DNA from: Acanthopleura granulata
Taxonomy: Eukaryota > Mollusca > Polyplacophora > Chitonida > Chitonidae
Length of the DNA: 64,000 nt
Assembly: GCA_016165875.1 (NCBI GenBank)
Contig: JABBOT010000004.1
Location: 4,967,351-5,031,350, forward strand
Reading direction: 5' to 3'
Below are positions 52,906 through 63,590 of the stretch, in pieces. Position 1 is the first letter of the stretch; each line of letters starts with the position of its first letter. Made by a program: the position numbers and the translations under genes. The notes beneath the pieces were generated by a model. It ran no database searches and had not been told where the DNA came from. It saw nothing but the letters and a program-made list of their open reading frames with translations.

Positions 52906-53296
52906 AGAGCTTTGTTTCACTTTATACAGCGGAACACTAAAGGTAATATGCTACAGTGGACAACAATTTAGTATCTGGTGAGTATACGTACAAGGACATT
53001 TCAAGTTTCAAATTAATCTACAAGAAAATTGTATCTATATTAATACTGTGAGACATTTGTGTGCTGATTGGTGAGTGGACGAAAAGAAATATCCTCCTCT
53101 TTTGAAACATATGAACAATGACTGGATATGTGAAAGTTAGATGCACATTTGTAACCTTATGCAGACAAAGCTTTTTTAATGACAAAAAAGAAGCTTATGT
53201 ACACGATCCCTGTTAAAGTTTCTTGTGATAAAGATCCAAAATGAGCAATCTTCACCGGCATTGCTGTTCTAGTATCGGTAGTTTTCTAATTTATTT

Positions 53297-53480
53297 ATTT
53301 CTTTATCCGTCGTGCAGCTGTTCTTTTATCGCCGTTCTGGAGAATTTTTCACCCCCAAGTGGTTAATGGGTCGGAAATACCGACGATCCCCAAGTAGGCC
53401 TACTTGGCAAGAATCTTGTATTGGGCCTAAAGTCTCGACCGAAAGCTGAATTCGAACACGCGATCTCATTGGTCCGTTAC
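53297..53480 (-). mobile_element. tRNA-derived SINE, minus orientation
   Basis: On the minus strand a B-box-like CGTGTTCGAATTCAGC is followed by TTTCGGTCGAG, CAAGATTCTTGCCAAG, an AGTAGGCCTACTTGGGG palindrome-like core and CCAGAACGGCGATAAAAG...AGCTGCACGACGG. The layout (tRNA-like head then a conserved-looking body) is that of a SINE. It differs in sequence from the ATATTCTTGAGT-tail family elsewhere in the window, so at least two SINE types are present. Confidence 0.6.
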
Positions 53481-54330
53481 CTAAAAAATACGCAAATTAT
53501 TTTCTCATTTGTTGTTAACAAATCTATCTATAAATCACCAGAGCCTCGTTTTCGCATAAAGATGCTATTCATGGGCGTAGGGAATGCCTTCGCGTTAGCT
53601 TGACAGCGGCATGTCAGTATCATCACAATCATTAGGATTTATATGTCTTCTGTTGAATCCGATCTGTATTCATCCAAAAAACACAACAACAAAAAGTCTG
53701 TTGTGCGCCAAAATGCAAGACACACAGAAAGGATTCCCTTACGAGAAACAGCATGAGGCGCACCGTCTTTGTACAAGTATATAGTCACTCGACTAAGCCT
53801 TAGAAGAATGACCGAAGTTAACAATGAAATTAAGTCAGTATGAAACATTTCTGGAAAAAGGACACCGAGCTATATGGATGTATATAGTGACCGATGACTG
53901 GATGCCCCAATCATACAATATGGGTAGGAAAATCCAGTCATTCAACTCCTTTTTTTTTTTTTTAGGCATCTTCGAACAGCAAATAAAAATATACCAGCAC
54001 TGGTATCCTGCTTGTATTATGAACGCTCTAATTATCTCTTGGCTGATGGACAAGCAAATGGACATTTACACGTTTCGAATTTAAAATGTTGCACATCATA
54101 CATATGTGAAAACCAGCCAACTAACCTAAATATAGAGTCCATACAGTAGCGTACACCTTGCAGTTAAGACACAGGCTACAATGTTGCAAAACAAAGTATA
54201 GTGTGAAAAAATTTTATCAATATCTGGTATATTTATATATCTGGCGTAGATACTTTTTATAGACACATGACTAATGTTAATGCAACAATGCATATTTTCC
54301 ACATTTCATTAACTTTTTGTTGCAATAATT

Positions 54331-54482
54331 AAGGGATAAGGCCCAAGTGGCACGTTAATGTACGTGCTAGCATTGCATAATGACCGAGTAGCCTCATAGA
54401 AATCTCTGTGAGGTCAAACCCAGCTCATGCAGGCTTTCTCTCCGGCCATGCATGGAAAGTTTTGCCAGCAACCTTTTCTCGC
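54331..54482 (+). mobile_element. tRNA-derived SINE, 3'-truncated copy
   Basis: Head GGCCCAAGTGGCACG (A-box region) and GAGGTCAAACCC (B-box) about 65 bases apart, then GCTCATGCAGGCTTTCTCTC and CGGCCATGCATGGAAAG. The second part matches GCTCATGCTGGCTTCCTCTC and CGGTCATACATGGGAAG of the SINE at 62596, so both belong to the same family. This copy breaks off before the usual 3' tail. It lies about 320 bases upstream of the ZRANB2 start codon. Confidence 0.75.
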
Positions 54483-54699
54483 CTATAGCCTAACTTGGCA
54501 TTTATTGTCACGAATCTGTCATGATGGGTATTTTCTACGTTTTGTTTTTACCGCTGAACATGCCACTCGACATTTATTCCACTCTTGACGCGTTCCACTG
54601 AAACGCACATGGTGTGGGGCTACAAGGTGTACGCGATCATTTTGGGCCAGTATGAAACAGTTCGATTAATCTTTAGAGTTACGTCCCCTGGTGAGCGTG

Positions 54700-54801
54700 G
54701 TTTGTGATTGGGTAGACAGGTGCGTGTTTGCGGCCACTTCCGGGGGGAAAATAAAATGATGCAGAAGTGAAATTGCCATCTTCACGTTACCATTAGAAAA
54801 G
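54700..54801 (+). promoter_or_regulatory. ZRANB2: Probable ZRANB2 core promoter and 5' UTR
   Basis: Just upstream of the ZRANB2 start are GATTGG (inverted CCAAT box, 54706-54711), ACTTCCGG (ETS-type site, 54736-54743) and GCCATCTT (reverse YY1-type site, 54775-54782), with locally raised GC and no TATA box. This combination is usual for housekeeping promoters (established knowledge). The exact transcription start is not determined. Confidence 0.55.
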
Positions 54802-54854
54802 ATGTCTTCAAGGTTTAAACCGAATGAAGGAGACTGGATTTGTCAAGATTCAAA
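54802..54854 (+). CDS. ZRANB2: ZRANB2 (zinc finger Ran-binding domain-containing protein 2), first coding exon
   Basis: ATG at 54802 in a reasonable context (AAAAGATGT) opens MSSRFKPNEGDWICQDSK; the last codon is split after two bases by GTATGC at 54855. It corresponds to the vertebrate start, with the conserved GDWIC carrying the first zinc-binding cysteine of finger 1. ZRANB2 (ZNF265/ZIS) is a nuclear protein that binds single-stranded RNA with AGGUAA-like 5' splice-site motifs and modulates alternative splicing (family knowledge). The start is chosen because it is the ATG that puts GDWIC at the expected distance of about 10 residues from the N-terminus. Confidence 0.94.
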
Positions 54855-55024
54855 GTATGCATTTGTAGCTGTTTTCTTTTGTGATTTCTTTTTTAAACAA
54901 TGTTGAATATCATACTGGGAAGGTTGTTGTCGCTTGTCTTCACGGAAAATGGCGCCTGAGTGGCCCCGCGCATCACACATCACACGGAAAGCGATAGTAC
55001 GAGCACCGAAAATCTTACCATGAG

Positions 55025-55312
55025 TTATCTCAGTTTGGGATGAGAAGTAATAATACAGAACATAGGAAAAAGCAGCTTATTAACCACGGTAACTGTAGTT
55101 GCAATAATGTCTTCGCCTTTTTCGAGTGGCGCGTAAGCTCCATGAGAGTTGAAATGTGTTTCGTGTTCTAAAATGTCACCCGTCTGATTGAGGACTTTTA
55201 TCGGTAAATATCTCCAAAAACAAGCCACGCAGCCATCCAAAAGTTGCACAGAATATCCATACTGTGCATACAGACAGCAAACAATCCCACCGACCAATTC
55301 TCTTTCTCCCAT
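55025..55312 (-). CDS. Unidentified 95-codon open frame inside ZRANB2 intron 1
   Basis: Minus-strand ATG at 55312 (context CGAAAATGG) opens a 95-codon frame beginning MGERELVGGIVCCLYAQYGY, with VQLLDGCVACFWRYLPIK and GDILEHETHFNSHGAYAPLE further on, and a TAA at 55025. I do not recognise the family. A related sequence lies in inverted orientation at 55777-56033; by eye many differences between the two fall at third codon positions of this frame (for example GGC/GGT, CCG/CCA, GTC/GTG, GAA/GAG), and the other copy has stops, which suggests the frame was once under coding constraint. A strong splice donor (ATG|GTAAGA on the minus strand, near 55015) follows shortly after the stop. It may be a small gene, the first exon of one, or a former gene fragment. 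Confidence 0.3.
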   Translation of the reverse strand: MGERELVGGIVCCLYAQYGYSVQLLDGCVACFWRYLPIKVLNQTGDILEHETHFNSHGAYAPLEKGEDIIATTVTVVNKLLFPMFCIITSHPKLR

Positions 55313-55332
55313 TTTCGCCTATTATTTTTCAC
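55087..55332 (-). repeat. Inverted repeat, left arm
   Basis: Read on the minus strand, it matches 55777-56033 read on the plus strand over about 245 bases with small gaps. Shared blocks include GCAACTTTTGGATGGCTG, GATATTTACC, CTCAATCAGA, GACATTTTAGA and ACTACAGT. Identity is roughly 70-80% by eye. The arm contains the open frame described separately. Confidence 0.8.
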
Positions 55333-55776
55333 CATATTTCCTGACACAAAGTCCAAAACGAAATTTGCTGACCTCCATCAAGGTTGTGACTTTAGCCGCT
55401 TTGTTTGCCGGATATTTGGGTGATAATTTTATGATCTGTTATCAACTCTCTCATTCTTTTGTAGCCTAATAAATTAGATGTTGTATACTGCCAATACAAC
55501 AAGAGAATCTGGCAATCTCTGTGGTGTGGAATTTTTCGATGCAGCATTCACCCTGTTACATAGGGTAGCTCAAAAGCCTAAAACTCCCACAGTGTGGAGA
55601 ATTTAGAGTAAACGAAAATGTCTAGCGATGGGGAAGTAGTTAATAATGGAGCCACAATCCACATGACACAGTTTGACAGAGCTCTTACTTGTTGGCCTGC
55701 ATGTGCACACTTTTGATCTCTCATGATAAGAACTGGAGAGCTTAAGTCACATGATCTAGTATGTGCTGCTATCTAT

Positions 55777-56033
55777 GTGAAATGGGGTAATAAAGGCAGA
55801 ATAGAAAAAAATAAGTCCGTCAGTGGGATCTTTTGGTATAGGTAAGTCCATATACATGCTAGTGATTTTCTGGGCAACTTTTGGATGGCTGTGTGGCTTA
55901 TTTTTGATGATATTTACCAATGAAAGTGCTCAATCAGAAGGGAGACATTTTAGAGCTTGAAACACATAGTAACTCTCGTGACACCTAAGCGCTCTAAAAA
56001 ATGGGAGGTACATTATTGTAACTACAGTAACTG
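55777..56033 (+). repeat. Inverted repeat, right arm (broken copy of the 95-codon frame)
   Basis: Partner of 55087-55332 in opposite orientation, about 445 bases away. The frame corresponding to the minus-strand ORF is interrupted here: TGA TGA replaces the Trp-Arg codons, a TAA replaces a Tyr codon, and the start codon is not conserved. It therefore looks like the decayed member of the pair. Transcribed together in the ZRANB2 pre-mRNA, the arms could base-pair into a long imperfect hairpin (inference). Confidence 0.75.
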
Positions 56034-57780
56034 CAACTCTCCTCTTTAAATACAGTGATAGATGGAGAGCTACAGAATGAAGGCTAATGAAACTTGGCGG
56101 GTGATGAAGTAGTCTGACGCAATCTGCGTATGTATGCGTGTTTAATATACTGACAGGTATTGCATACAGACGGCAGACTGAAAAGGCCCGAAGATGTGGC
56201 AATCTGGCCCGACGACCGCTTGGTCACTGGGGTACTCTGTTCCTTGTATCACCTATATCTTCAAAACTCAATATCCTTTTCACATAACACTGACATGGCT
56301 GTGTTCCATGAAAAGTTGCCTTCATGTTGGTATATAATACTCATAGGTCAAGCGTTGATACTCTAAAGTGGCCACTACAGATGGACTTGAATTCCTCATT
56401 ACCACATGCATTTCATATTTTTTTAGTCTTCCATTTGTACAAGGACATAAAGGGGAGTTGTGTTGTGCTGTTTTTGTCATGTGGTAGAGGATATGAGGTT
56501 AGCTCTAAAACTTTATAGTAGTGAACACGTAATTGGTTTGGCACTATCTTCTCGGCTGTAATGCCAGTTATTTAGATTTCAGTGGCAGTCTTAAGTACCT
56601 TCCACAGCCAGATGAAGCAAAATCCTTAAAACACTACTGACCACTGATCAACTGAAAGTTGAATGAGAGACTCTGACATGCTACACAAAAGGGTGCACAT
56701 TGCAGAGAAATACACCTCATCACTGCAGCTGCATTGTTTATGTACTACCTATGTGCTTTTGGAGAACACATGTACCTAGAAATGTGATGAAATCCAAGAA
56801 AGAACAAAGGAGCACACGGATTTGGACCCCTTTGTTAAAGCTGGGCAGGAGCTTTACGAGTTTCCCCTTAAAAGTACCTGAGTTGACCGTTTGCTACCAC
56901 ATTGTACAGTCTGCAGTGGTATATCATTAACTTCTTAGATATTTGGATTGTACGACCATGTGAAGCCATGTGCAGTTTGTACGGTCAAACATGTGCTTGA
57001 AGCAATAGACCATCCTGTCTTCTGGGCTTTACAGTCTTATCATTTGAGTTCGAATGGGTCGGGAACTAAAATTCTAATGTGCACTTAGTTATTAACACTT
57101 AAGAAGAAATTTTTTAAACAGAACACGATGGTACCATGAGGTAGTCGTGCAAGCTGGTAGGAACAAAAACAGATCCCCATGGTTACAGGACTAATATGGT
57201 GTAGGTTCAATTGAGCCGTTGCATAGAGCTTAGCTAGCCGACCTACATGGCCAGTGGAAGGCAGTGGAAGGTTTGACTGGGGCAAGTAACCGTAGCAGTA
57301 TATTACTCTGATATTTGGATGTCACTTACCGGCTGAGATTTTGGCAGATTCAGATTCATTTCGTGACAGCCTGCTGGACTTGAAGATTGTCAGCCCAGGT
57401 TAAAGCGAATCTAGCTGCACTGAATTGGCAGTAGCAAGGATTTGTTGGGAACTTCATGTGTGGGAGGCAATATTGTTTACACGTATGGGATGGTTTCATT
57501 TTGATAAGGGATAATGATCGTCAAGGCCATCAGACTGATGATGAGGCCCCCAAAATTGTAATGTGCATTGCTTTGCAGGCCTGTACTTTCGCTGGAAACA
57601 CACAAAAATTTCCTGAGATGCGAGGTTGTAGAACAGACAGAAAGTAGGCATAAACTTGGAGGTGGGACCCCTAATCATGGCATTGTGTGGACTGAGGAAT
57701 GAACTGCTAACCGCTTGTCAGCTTGTAACTATACTTCTTTTCAGGAATTCCGAGTTACAATCTCTTCTCTTCTTTTCAAG

Positions 57781-57839
57781 GTGCGGAAATATAAACTTCT
57801 CAAGAAGGACAACCTGTAACAAGTGTGGAAGAGCAAAAC
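57781..57839 (+). CDS. ZRANB2: ZRANB2 exon 2 (rest of zinc finger 1)
   Basis: Completes a lysine codon and reads CGNINFSRRTTCNKCGRAK, ending after one base of the next codon before GTACGT. With the cysteine from exon 1 it gives C-x4-C-x10-C-x2-C, the RanBP2-type finger spacing of ZRANB2 finger 1. The N-x-N-F-x-R-R-x-x-C-N-x-C core that contacts RNA is intact (vertebrate CGNVNFARRTSCNRCGREK). Confidence 0.97.
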
Positions 57840-58378
57840 GTACGTATTCTAAACTCTGTCACATTTGATTTCATAACAAGCAGTTTATTGCAGGCAGTCA
57901 TTTTTGTTTTTGAGCAGGTTTGTGATTATCACACCCATTGCACAGAAATAGGAGTGGTGTTATCACTCTTAAATTTGGTTTCAGACGTGCAACGGTGTTG
58001 GAGTGTCCGAAAGATACCTTGTACCAAGTTTTCTGCATGTCTTCAGATTGATGAGAATTTATTGCAGCTGTGAAGATGATTTCTGATTCATTAAAAAACA
58101 AACAATTCTTGATAAATGTCCTCAAAAATCAATAGTAAAGACTCCAGACAGTCTAAATAATGTTAAAAAAGAAATAACTGTTTTATAGCAGGATTAGTAA
58201 TGTTGTCTATGTAAGCCAGTTTGCTGATAGTACAAAAATCTTTTTCTGTATCATGATTAAGGTAAGGCATTGATAGTTAATTAGTCTTGTACTATTTTGA
58301 ATGGCAATAATGTGCGGTTTTTCTCTGTACTTCCTGATAAACTGGTCTTGTGAAGGTTGCTTGCATTTTTCATGGCAG
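57840..58378 (+). other. ZRANB2: ZRANB2 intron 2
   Basis: GT-AG intron from GTACGT to TTTCATGGCAG, phase 1. No other feature. A 127-codon minus-strand frame (58207-58590) spans its end but only shadows exon 3. Confidence 0.9.
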
Positions 58379-58484
58379 AAAACAAAGATGCCTCTTTGTT
58401 CAAGAAGGGTGGCGTGGAGATTGGGAAGAATATGGCTGAGAAGAGCAAAGGACTGTTCAGTGCTGATGACTGGCAGTGTAAAGG
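58379..58484 (+). CDS. ZRANB2: ZRANB2 exon 3 (linker and start of zinc finger 2)
   Basis: Encodes QNKDASLFKKGGVEIGKNMA followed by EKSKGLFSADDWQCK and two bases of a glycine codon. It matches the vertebrate linker KAGGTEIGKTLAEKSRGLFS and the DWQCK start of finger 2. The IGK..AEKS.GLFS.DDW signature is essentially unchanged. The donor GTAATT is at 58485. Confidence 0.97.
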
Positions 58485-58752
58485 GTAATTCAATCACGTT
58501 ACTGTTGTAATTTCCAGCTGAACACCAGAATTGTGTGTTGAAATCATCAGTGATTGTTAGCCTTCTTTTAGCCATGGCTTCATTTAGCAATGTGTTGTTT
58601 TAACTTGAATTGACAGAGCGGTTTCTGGGAAACCTATCTATGAAAGATATGTCCTCATACACACAAACCAAGGTACCATTATGGAATTACAGTACATGTA
58701 TATGCATAGGGATGAGGAATAGCTGGTTAATCTTTTGTTCATTTTGTTAAAG
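58485..58752 (+). other. ZRANB2: ZRANB2 intron 3
   Basis: Short GT-AG intron (268 bp) from GTAATT to TTTGTTAAAG, phase 2. No other feature. Confidence 0.92.
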
Positions 58753-58835
58753 GTGTGGGAATGTGAACTGGGCCAGGAGGATGAGCTGTAACATGTGTAA
58801 CACCCCAAAATACGGACGGCAGGAGGCCAGAACAG
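58753..58835 (+). CDS. ZRANB2: ZRANB2 exon 4 (rest of zinc finger 2)
   Basis: Completes a glycine and reads CGNVNWARRMSCNMCNTPKY then GRQEART, leaving one base before GTACAA. Finger 2 is C-x2-C-x10-C-x2-C with the NVNWARR core identical to vertebrates (CSNVNWARRSECNMCNTPKY). Both fingers in this gene are thus complete, unlike single-finger RanBP2 proteins. Confidence 0.97.
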
Positions 58836-58884
58836 GTACAACACAGTTATCTACTACCTAGTGAACAGACATAACAAATAGAAG

Positions 58885-58915
58885 TGAGGGCCCTTCGTGG
58901 CTCAGTCGGCTAGGC
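58885..58915 (+). mobile_element. tRNA-like SINE head fragment
   Basis: GGGCCCTTCGTGGCTCAGTC then GGCTAGG is a good tRNA A-box arm (TGGCTCAGTCGG), but no B-box or tRNA fold follows, so it is a truncated SINE head and not a tRNA gene. Confidence 0.5.
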
Positions 58916-61900
58916 AATTCATAAAAAGACATTGTGTTTGTGGAACACCTCTGAAAAAGATTGGGTAGGTAGTAAATTTTTATTTTTTTGGAAATTTTTT
59001 TTGCCAATCTTTTGGTTGGCTGCAGGCATTGGGACATAATGCAGGATCCATCAAGTAAGGACTTAAGTGGCATCTTTTTGTGACAGAGTTCCAGGCCTAC
59101 ACTGATTATTGTATTCGTAAGGTTGAGCAATGCTTTGAGCTTAAACATGAATTTAATCACATCAGAAATACGTCACGATGTGAGCGATCTCAGTGGATTA
59201 AGTGCCCAAGGTTTTAGACTCCTAATAGTCTTGTCAGAGACCTGGAATGTCAATAATATGTTCATTATAGTACAATTAGGAAGCAACAAAATTACAGATT
59301 TGATACTTTAACTAACTGAACCCAGAATAGAAATGTCATGGTCAGTTGACACGTTCATTTATTAATGCAAGAAGGAAATGAAATAAGTTTTGTCACATAC
59401 TTCAGGTGAAATAGTTGAAGAGCATAAAATTAAGAAAAGTGTGGATATACATGTATACTGTATTCCATGAAGTGTCTCGCCATGTAAACACTGACCGTAG
59501 AAGATGATATATTTTCAGTATGAAGATGAAAAAATGTATAGCAAAACACTTCGGTTAAACATGAAGGTACATTTAACTCCCTTATGTCATATGAAATAAA
59601 CCTTTATCTAAGATGTTAATGAGAAGCCAATGGCCCTTTATCCTTTTGCTTTCACTGAAAGAAATCAATGTGGGTGTTGCTAGCGTTTGCAGATCATGTA
59701 CAGAGGGCTGTAATGTTTGGAAGTTTAATGAAAATTCTGTTGAACAGATGGCTTTGTCAAGGAGTGAAGTGGGACCTCATCTGAACAGTGAAATCTGTTC
59801 TTTTTAATTACTTTTGATTGAATATGAAAATGAATGTCATAAATTTAACAGTATGTTTATTTAGCAGTGTTTGTAACAGGATTCCTTCCTGTAGGTGGGG
59901 AAAACATTACAGTTACATAAAGTTCTGATGAAAGAGTGTGAAAAGTTAGTTGTAAATGTGGTCTTGTATATTTTTTTAAAGTTTTCTTTAAGGAGAAAGA
60001 CACTTGAAGATAATTTTTATATGGTGGGTATTTCAGACCACCTTTTGGTATAAATAGCCTTTGTGTAATAATGTTATAAATGAGGATGTAGCATATGTTT
60101 AAAAAATATTTTTGCTCTAGAACTTGTCCTTTTCAGCTAAAAAATGTACTTAACCTGGATTTGGATCATATTTATATTTTTACTATGTTCATAAATATTA
60201 TCATAATTCAGGTTAATTGCAAATGTTTGGATATAAACAACAGATTTACACTGAAATAAATTTATTAGACATGTATCATATCCTTATTCAGCACATTATT
60301 ATGCAACAACGATAAATACCAAAAGTTGTTCCCGAATTGTTGTTCCTGATTTTGGCATCCTTTTTGTTTGCTTCTTTAATGAAGAATTACATATTTCTAT
60401 TTTCTTATTTGGGCTCTGCAATCAAAAAAAGAAAAAGGCATGAGAAGTGTATTTCCCATACAATGCATGGCTATGTTGACTGTAAGCCCCCGTGTAGGCC
60501 TTGGCTCACATCGCTGTCTTATCTATTTTAAAACACTTACATTAGGAACAGGAGAGCCAGGACCATGTCACATTGCATGAAGTGTAAAGGGTGAAACTTT
60601 TCAGCACTCTCCTGGAACACATTTTCAAGTGACCTTATCTTCAGTGTTTCCATATCACAACAATGTATCAGTGAAATGATACATTTTTGATCAAAGTATT
60701 AGGTGGGAAAATGGCCTATTCAAAAAATTAGTGGTTGAGAGAGGAAGTTTGACTAATGCCGAGAGTTTTCAGGAACAGTCTTTATTCACTGCATTCAGTT
60801 TGCAAGTTAGCAAACAATACAGATGACACAGTGGATATCTGACAGACAGACAAACAGGCAGACAGGTCTGTAACACAGAAACAAAGAAATGAATTAATAC
60901 CATGAATTACACAGATCATAATGTCCATACAAAATGCAATCAATAAGTATATACTGTCGTGGAACAATTATTGAATACCTAAATACATTGCTCAATTCAA
61001 ATTGAAATAAATCAACTATATTGTATACAGCATACAGCTGAAAACCACCCCGCCATTAGCGGTAATGCTATGTAAGCCCTGTAACCAGTAAATAGTCTTA
61101 AAAAATACTTTCAAGTAAGATTTGAGACCACTAAGTATTCGTTATTTTCCACACACAAAGCCTTCAATGATGCACCCGAACAAGAATTAGTTCATCATCA
61201 CAAAAATTAATTAACTGCTTTGGTATTCATTTTAGGATTAAACTGAACTCTCAAAAGAACGACATTCTACATGAGTATTCATTATACACGTGGAATAGTA
61301 ATCTGAAACAGTAAATGGGAGATGACTCCGAATGGCAAACTACACCTAACGTTAATGGCAGGTAACTCTGTGCTAAATCGTAACCATAACTGGTCAAGAA
61401 AATTACGACAAGTTAATTACTTAGTGCTCTTACAATGCAATGAATTGTGAATACTGCCCTTACACTAAGAAATATGCTTCATTGCTCTGCAATGTATTAA
61501 CAAAATATTAAAGCTAGAAAGAAAAAAAGTGTCTCGGAAATTGAACCCTTATCGACACAAATAAAACTGAATTGTACCAATTTATACTGAGTTGCAGTAT
61601 AAAACTCTCCGAAGAAAAGAAGAATGTCTAACGATAAAACAAAGACCTTATGTAACCTTTCAAAATGTGTATACATGTACCTGAAGAGTGAATCTCCGTG
61701 GCAAAAACACGCAACACAACAGGATAAATGACTCAGAACAGCCAGGACAACAGATAGGAATGCATCTCTCTTGCAACAGGTGATTCTGCTCGTGACCGCA
61801 GTGCCCCCTAGCAAGGCCAGTAATCGCGCAGACACAGATGATCTCAACCATTTAGGATGTCTGGAATAGGTAAATTTTCCATATGGGAGAACCATAATAG

Positions 61901-62595
61901 GTGAAGAACTGATAAAAATGGGGGCTCTGTTGGATGTTCTTTGATAACTCAAGGATTAAAACACAAAAATTCCTTTTTGATCTTAAATTGTAAATAGAAA
62001 GTTCTAAATTAATCAGTTCAATTTGTCACAATGGTTAATTGATCCATAGATATATATGTCCTTCTAAGACTGAGATAATTCAATTCACAAATAATAAAGG
62101 GGGGTATCAGGTAGTAAACATTTTAGTGGACTTACTGGCAGGAAAGTGCCCTTGCATATATGTTCAGCAACGGACTTTATGGCCTTGGTTTTAAATGATT
62201 GAGGCTATCATTTATTCATACTAATAATCACCAATAAAATGATGGTAACAGGCTCCCTGTATTTTCATTTTCTTTCAAAACTTCGCCAATAACAGTCGAA
62301 CAGCCACAACACTTCACAGTTAGACGGTGTACAGTGGTCTGAGCCTTTACAGAGTGACGTCTATTTGTATCCCTTTCTCTTTGCAGAAAAGGTGCAAGTG
62401 AATATTTAATGGGTGTAATGAAGTTAAAATGTTTCAGTTTGACTTTAATAGCAAATCACTGTTGAATCAAACCGATAACTTTAAACTAACCAGACTTTTG
62501 GTGGCCATGATAGCTGAGAGAAGAAAGTTACTTCCCCTCAAAGTTTGGCTCAAGTTATCTCCCTTGAATTTTGACTGATTTAAAATTCAAGTCCA

Positions 62596-62760
62596 GCTCA
62601 TGCTGGCTTCCTCTCCGGTCATACATGGGAAGATTTGCAGATGGTTGTGGGTTTCCCCCAGGCTCTGCCTGGTTTCCTTCCACCATAATGCATAAATCGT
62701 CGTATAAGTGAAATATTCTTGAGTACGGCGTAAAACACCAATCAAACAAATAAATAAATA
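62596..62760 (+). mobile_element. SINE with full 3' tail
   Basis: Best-preserved copy of the window's main SINE type: CAGCTCATGCTGGCTTCCTC, CGGTCATACATGGGAAG, GGTTGTGGGTTTCCCCCAGG, GGTTTCCTTCCACC, GAAATATTCTTGAGTACGGC, then GTAAAACACCAATCAAACAA and AATAAATAAATAAG. The tail is a short A/T repeat as in many SINEs. The tRNA-like head is missing or unrecognisable. Copies at 12431, 54331 and 63405 belong to the same family. Confidence 0.85.
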
Positions 62761-63404
62761 AGCAGTGGCAAGAGGCTTGACCCTTTGAGATGGAGACTTC
62801 TGGATACAAGATCCACATGCGCATGTATACGTTACAGACCTTGAAGTTGGTGGTAGTCCACTTACAGACATATTACCACAATGCTTCAGTGGATTAACAC
62901 AGGCCTTTGCTGGTGTAGATGGTTAAGTCACTGGCATGCAGCTGAACTTGATTGGCCAGGTACGGGGTAATAGGATGGTTGGTTGTTCTGTGCTCTGGTT
63001 CTCTCATACGATAAACATGACCACTGTATTAAATATATTAGTGAATGCACAGCATTGAACACAGTGCGATTTTGCCACAGATGGCAACAACTGAATTTAA
63101 AACTACATGTTAGAAATGCACTGGATACTTGATAGTAAATTGGCGAAAATTGTGAAAGGCATGTTAGGCATCTAATATATAACACTGAGATCTTGTTTAT
63201 GAATCCAACTTTAGCCTGCACCTTTTGTTAGTTTAACAATATTAATTTAATTTGCATGCAATTACAGATTAAAAGAGATTGAGCTTTAGGTACAACATGT
63301 ATTGTTAGTTGAATGTCTGTTGATCCATGAAACCACAAGTCAACAAAGCTACATATTTCATTATAGCTGTTACACATTCACTTAATATCAAGGTGTTCTT
63401 CCAG

Positions 63405-63590
63405 GTACATAATGAGGCGTTAGGTGGTTAGCCTGCTAAGGTAGCACAATGACCTAGGAACCTCTCCAGACATACGTGGCAAGGTCTGTCAGCAACCTGT
63501 GGACGGTTGTGACTTTCCCTGAGCCCTATTTCACATAATTGAAATATTCTTGAGTGTGGCATGAAACACTATTCAAATAAATAACCTAGG
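63405..63590 (+). mobile_element. SINE copy, diverged
   Basis: Contains GGCGTTAGGTGGTTAGCC (head-like), CCTCTCCAGACATACGTGGC, CAGCAACCTGTGGACGGTTG, GACTTTCCCTGAGCCC and the tail GAAATATTCTTGAGTGTGGC then ATGAAACACTATTCAAATAA. Order and tail match the copy at 62596, with internal gaps. It lies about 170 bases before ZRANB2 exon 5. Confidence 0.8.

Larger units (their letters stand above)
35806..54699. other. Intergenic, no defended gene
   Basis: About 19 kb. It contains a 15-bp inverted repeat pair (37047-37168), a weak tRNA-like head (37960-38012), a degenerate repeat near 43.6-44.1 kb, a compound microsatellite at 52829, and two SINE copies (53297-53480 and 54331-54482). Several GC-richer short ORFs with splice-like edges are listed as weak leads in the findings. 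A two-copy phrase ACTTGGTTGCA occurs at 49668 and 49687. Confidence 0.5.
54855..57780 (+). other. ZRANB2: ZRANB2 intron 1, about 2.9 kb, with an inverted duplication
   Basis: GT-AG intron, phase 2, ending CTCTTCTCTTCTTTTCAAG, a strong polypyrimidine acceptor. Near its 5' end is a GC-rich stretch (about 54940-55010). It contains the two arms of an inverted repeat (55087-55332 and 55777-56033). The remainder (56040-57780) shows no recognisable feature. Confidence 0.9.

Noticed and set aside
52691..52981. 96-codon frame with Ile-Tyr and Arg-Glu runs
   Set aside because: Produced by the (AT)n(AG)n microsatellite.
58207..58590. 127-codon minus-strand frame
   Set aside because: It is the antisense shadow of ZRANB2 exon 3, whose codon structure keeps the opposite strand free of stops.
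58885..58960. Possible tRNA gene
   Set aside because: Only an A-box-like arm is present; no B-box, acceptor stem or anticodon arm can be drawn.
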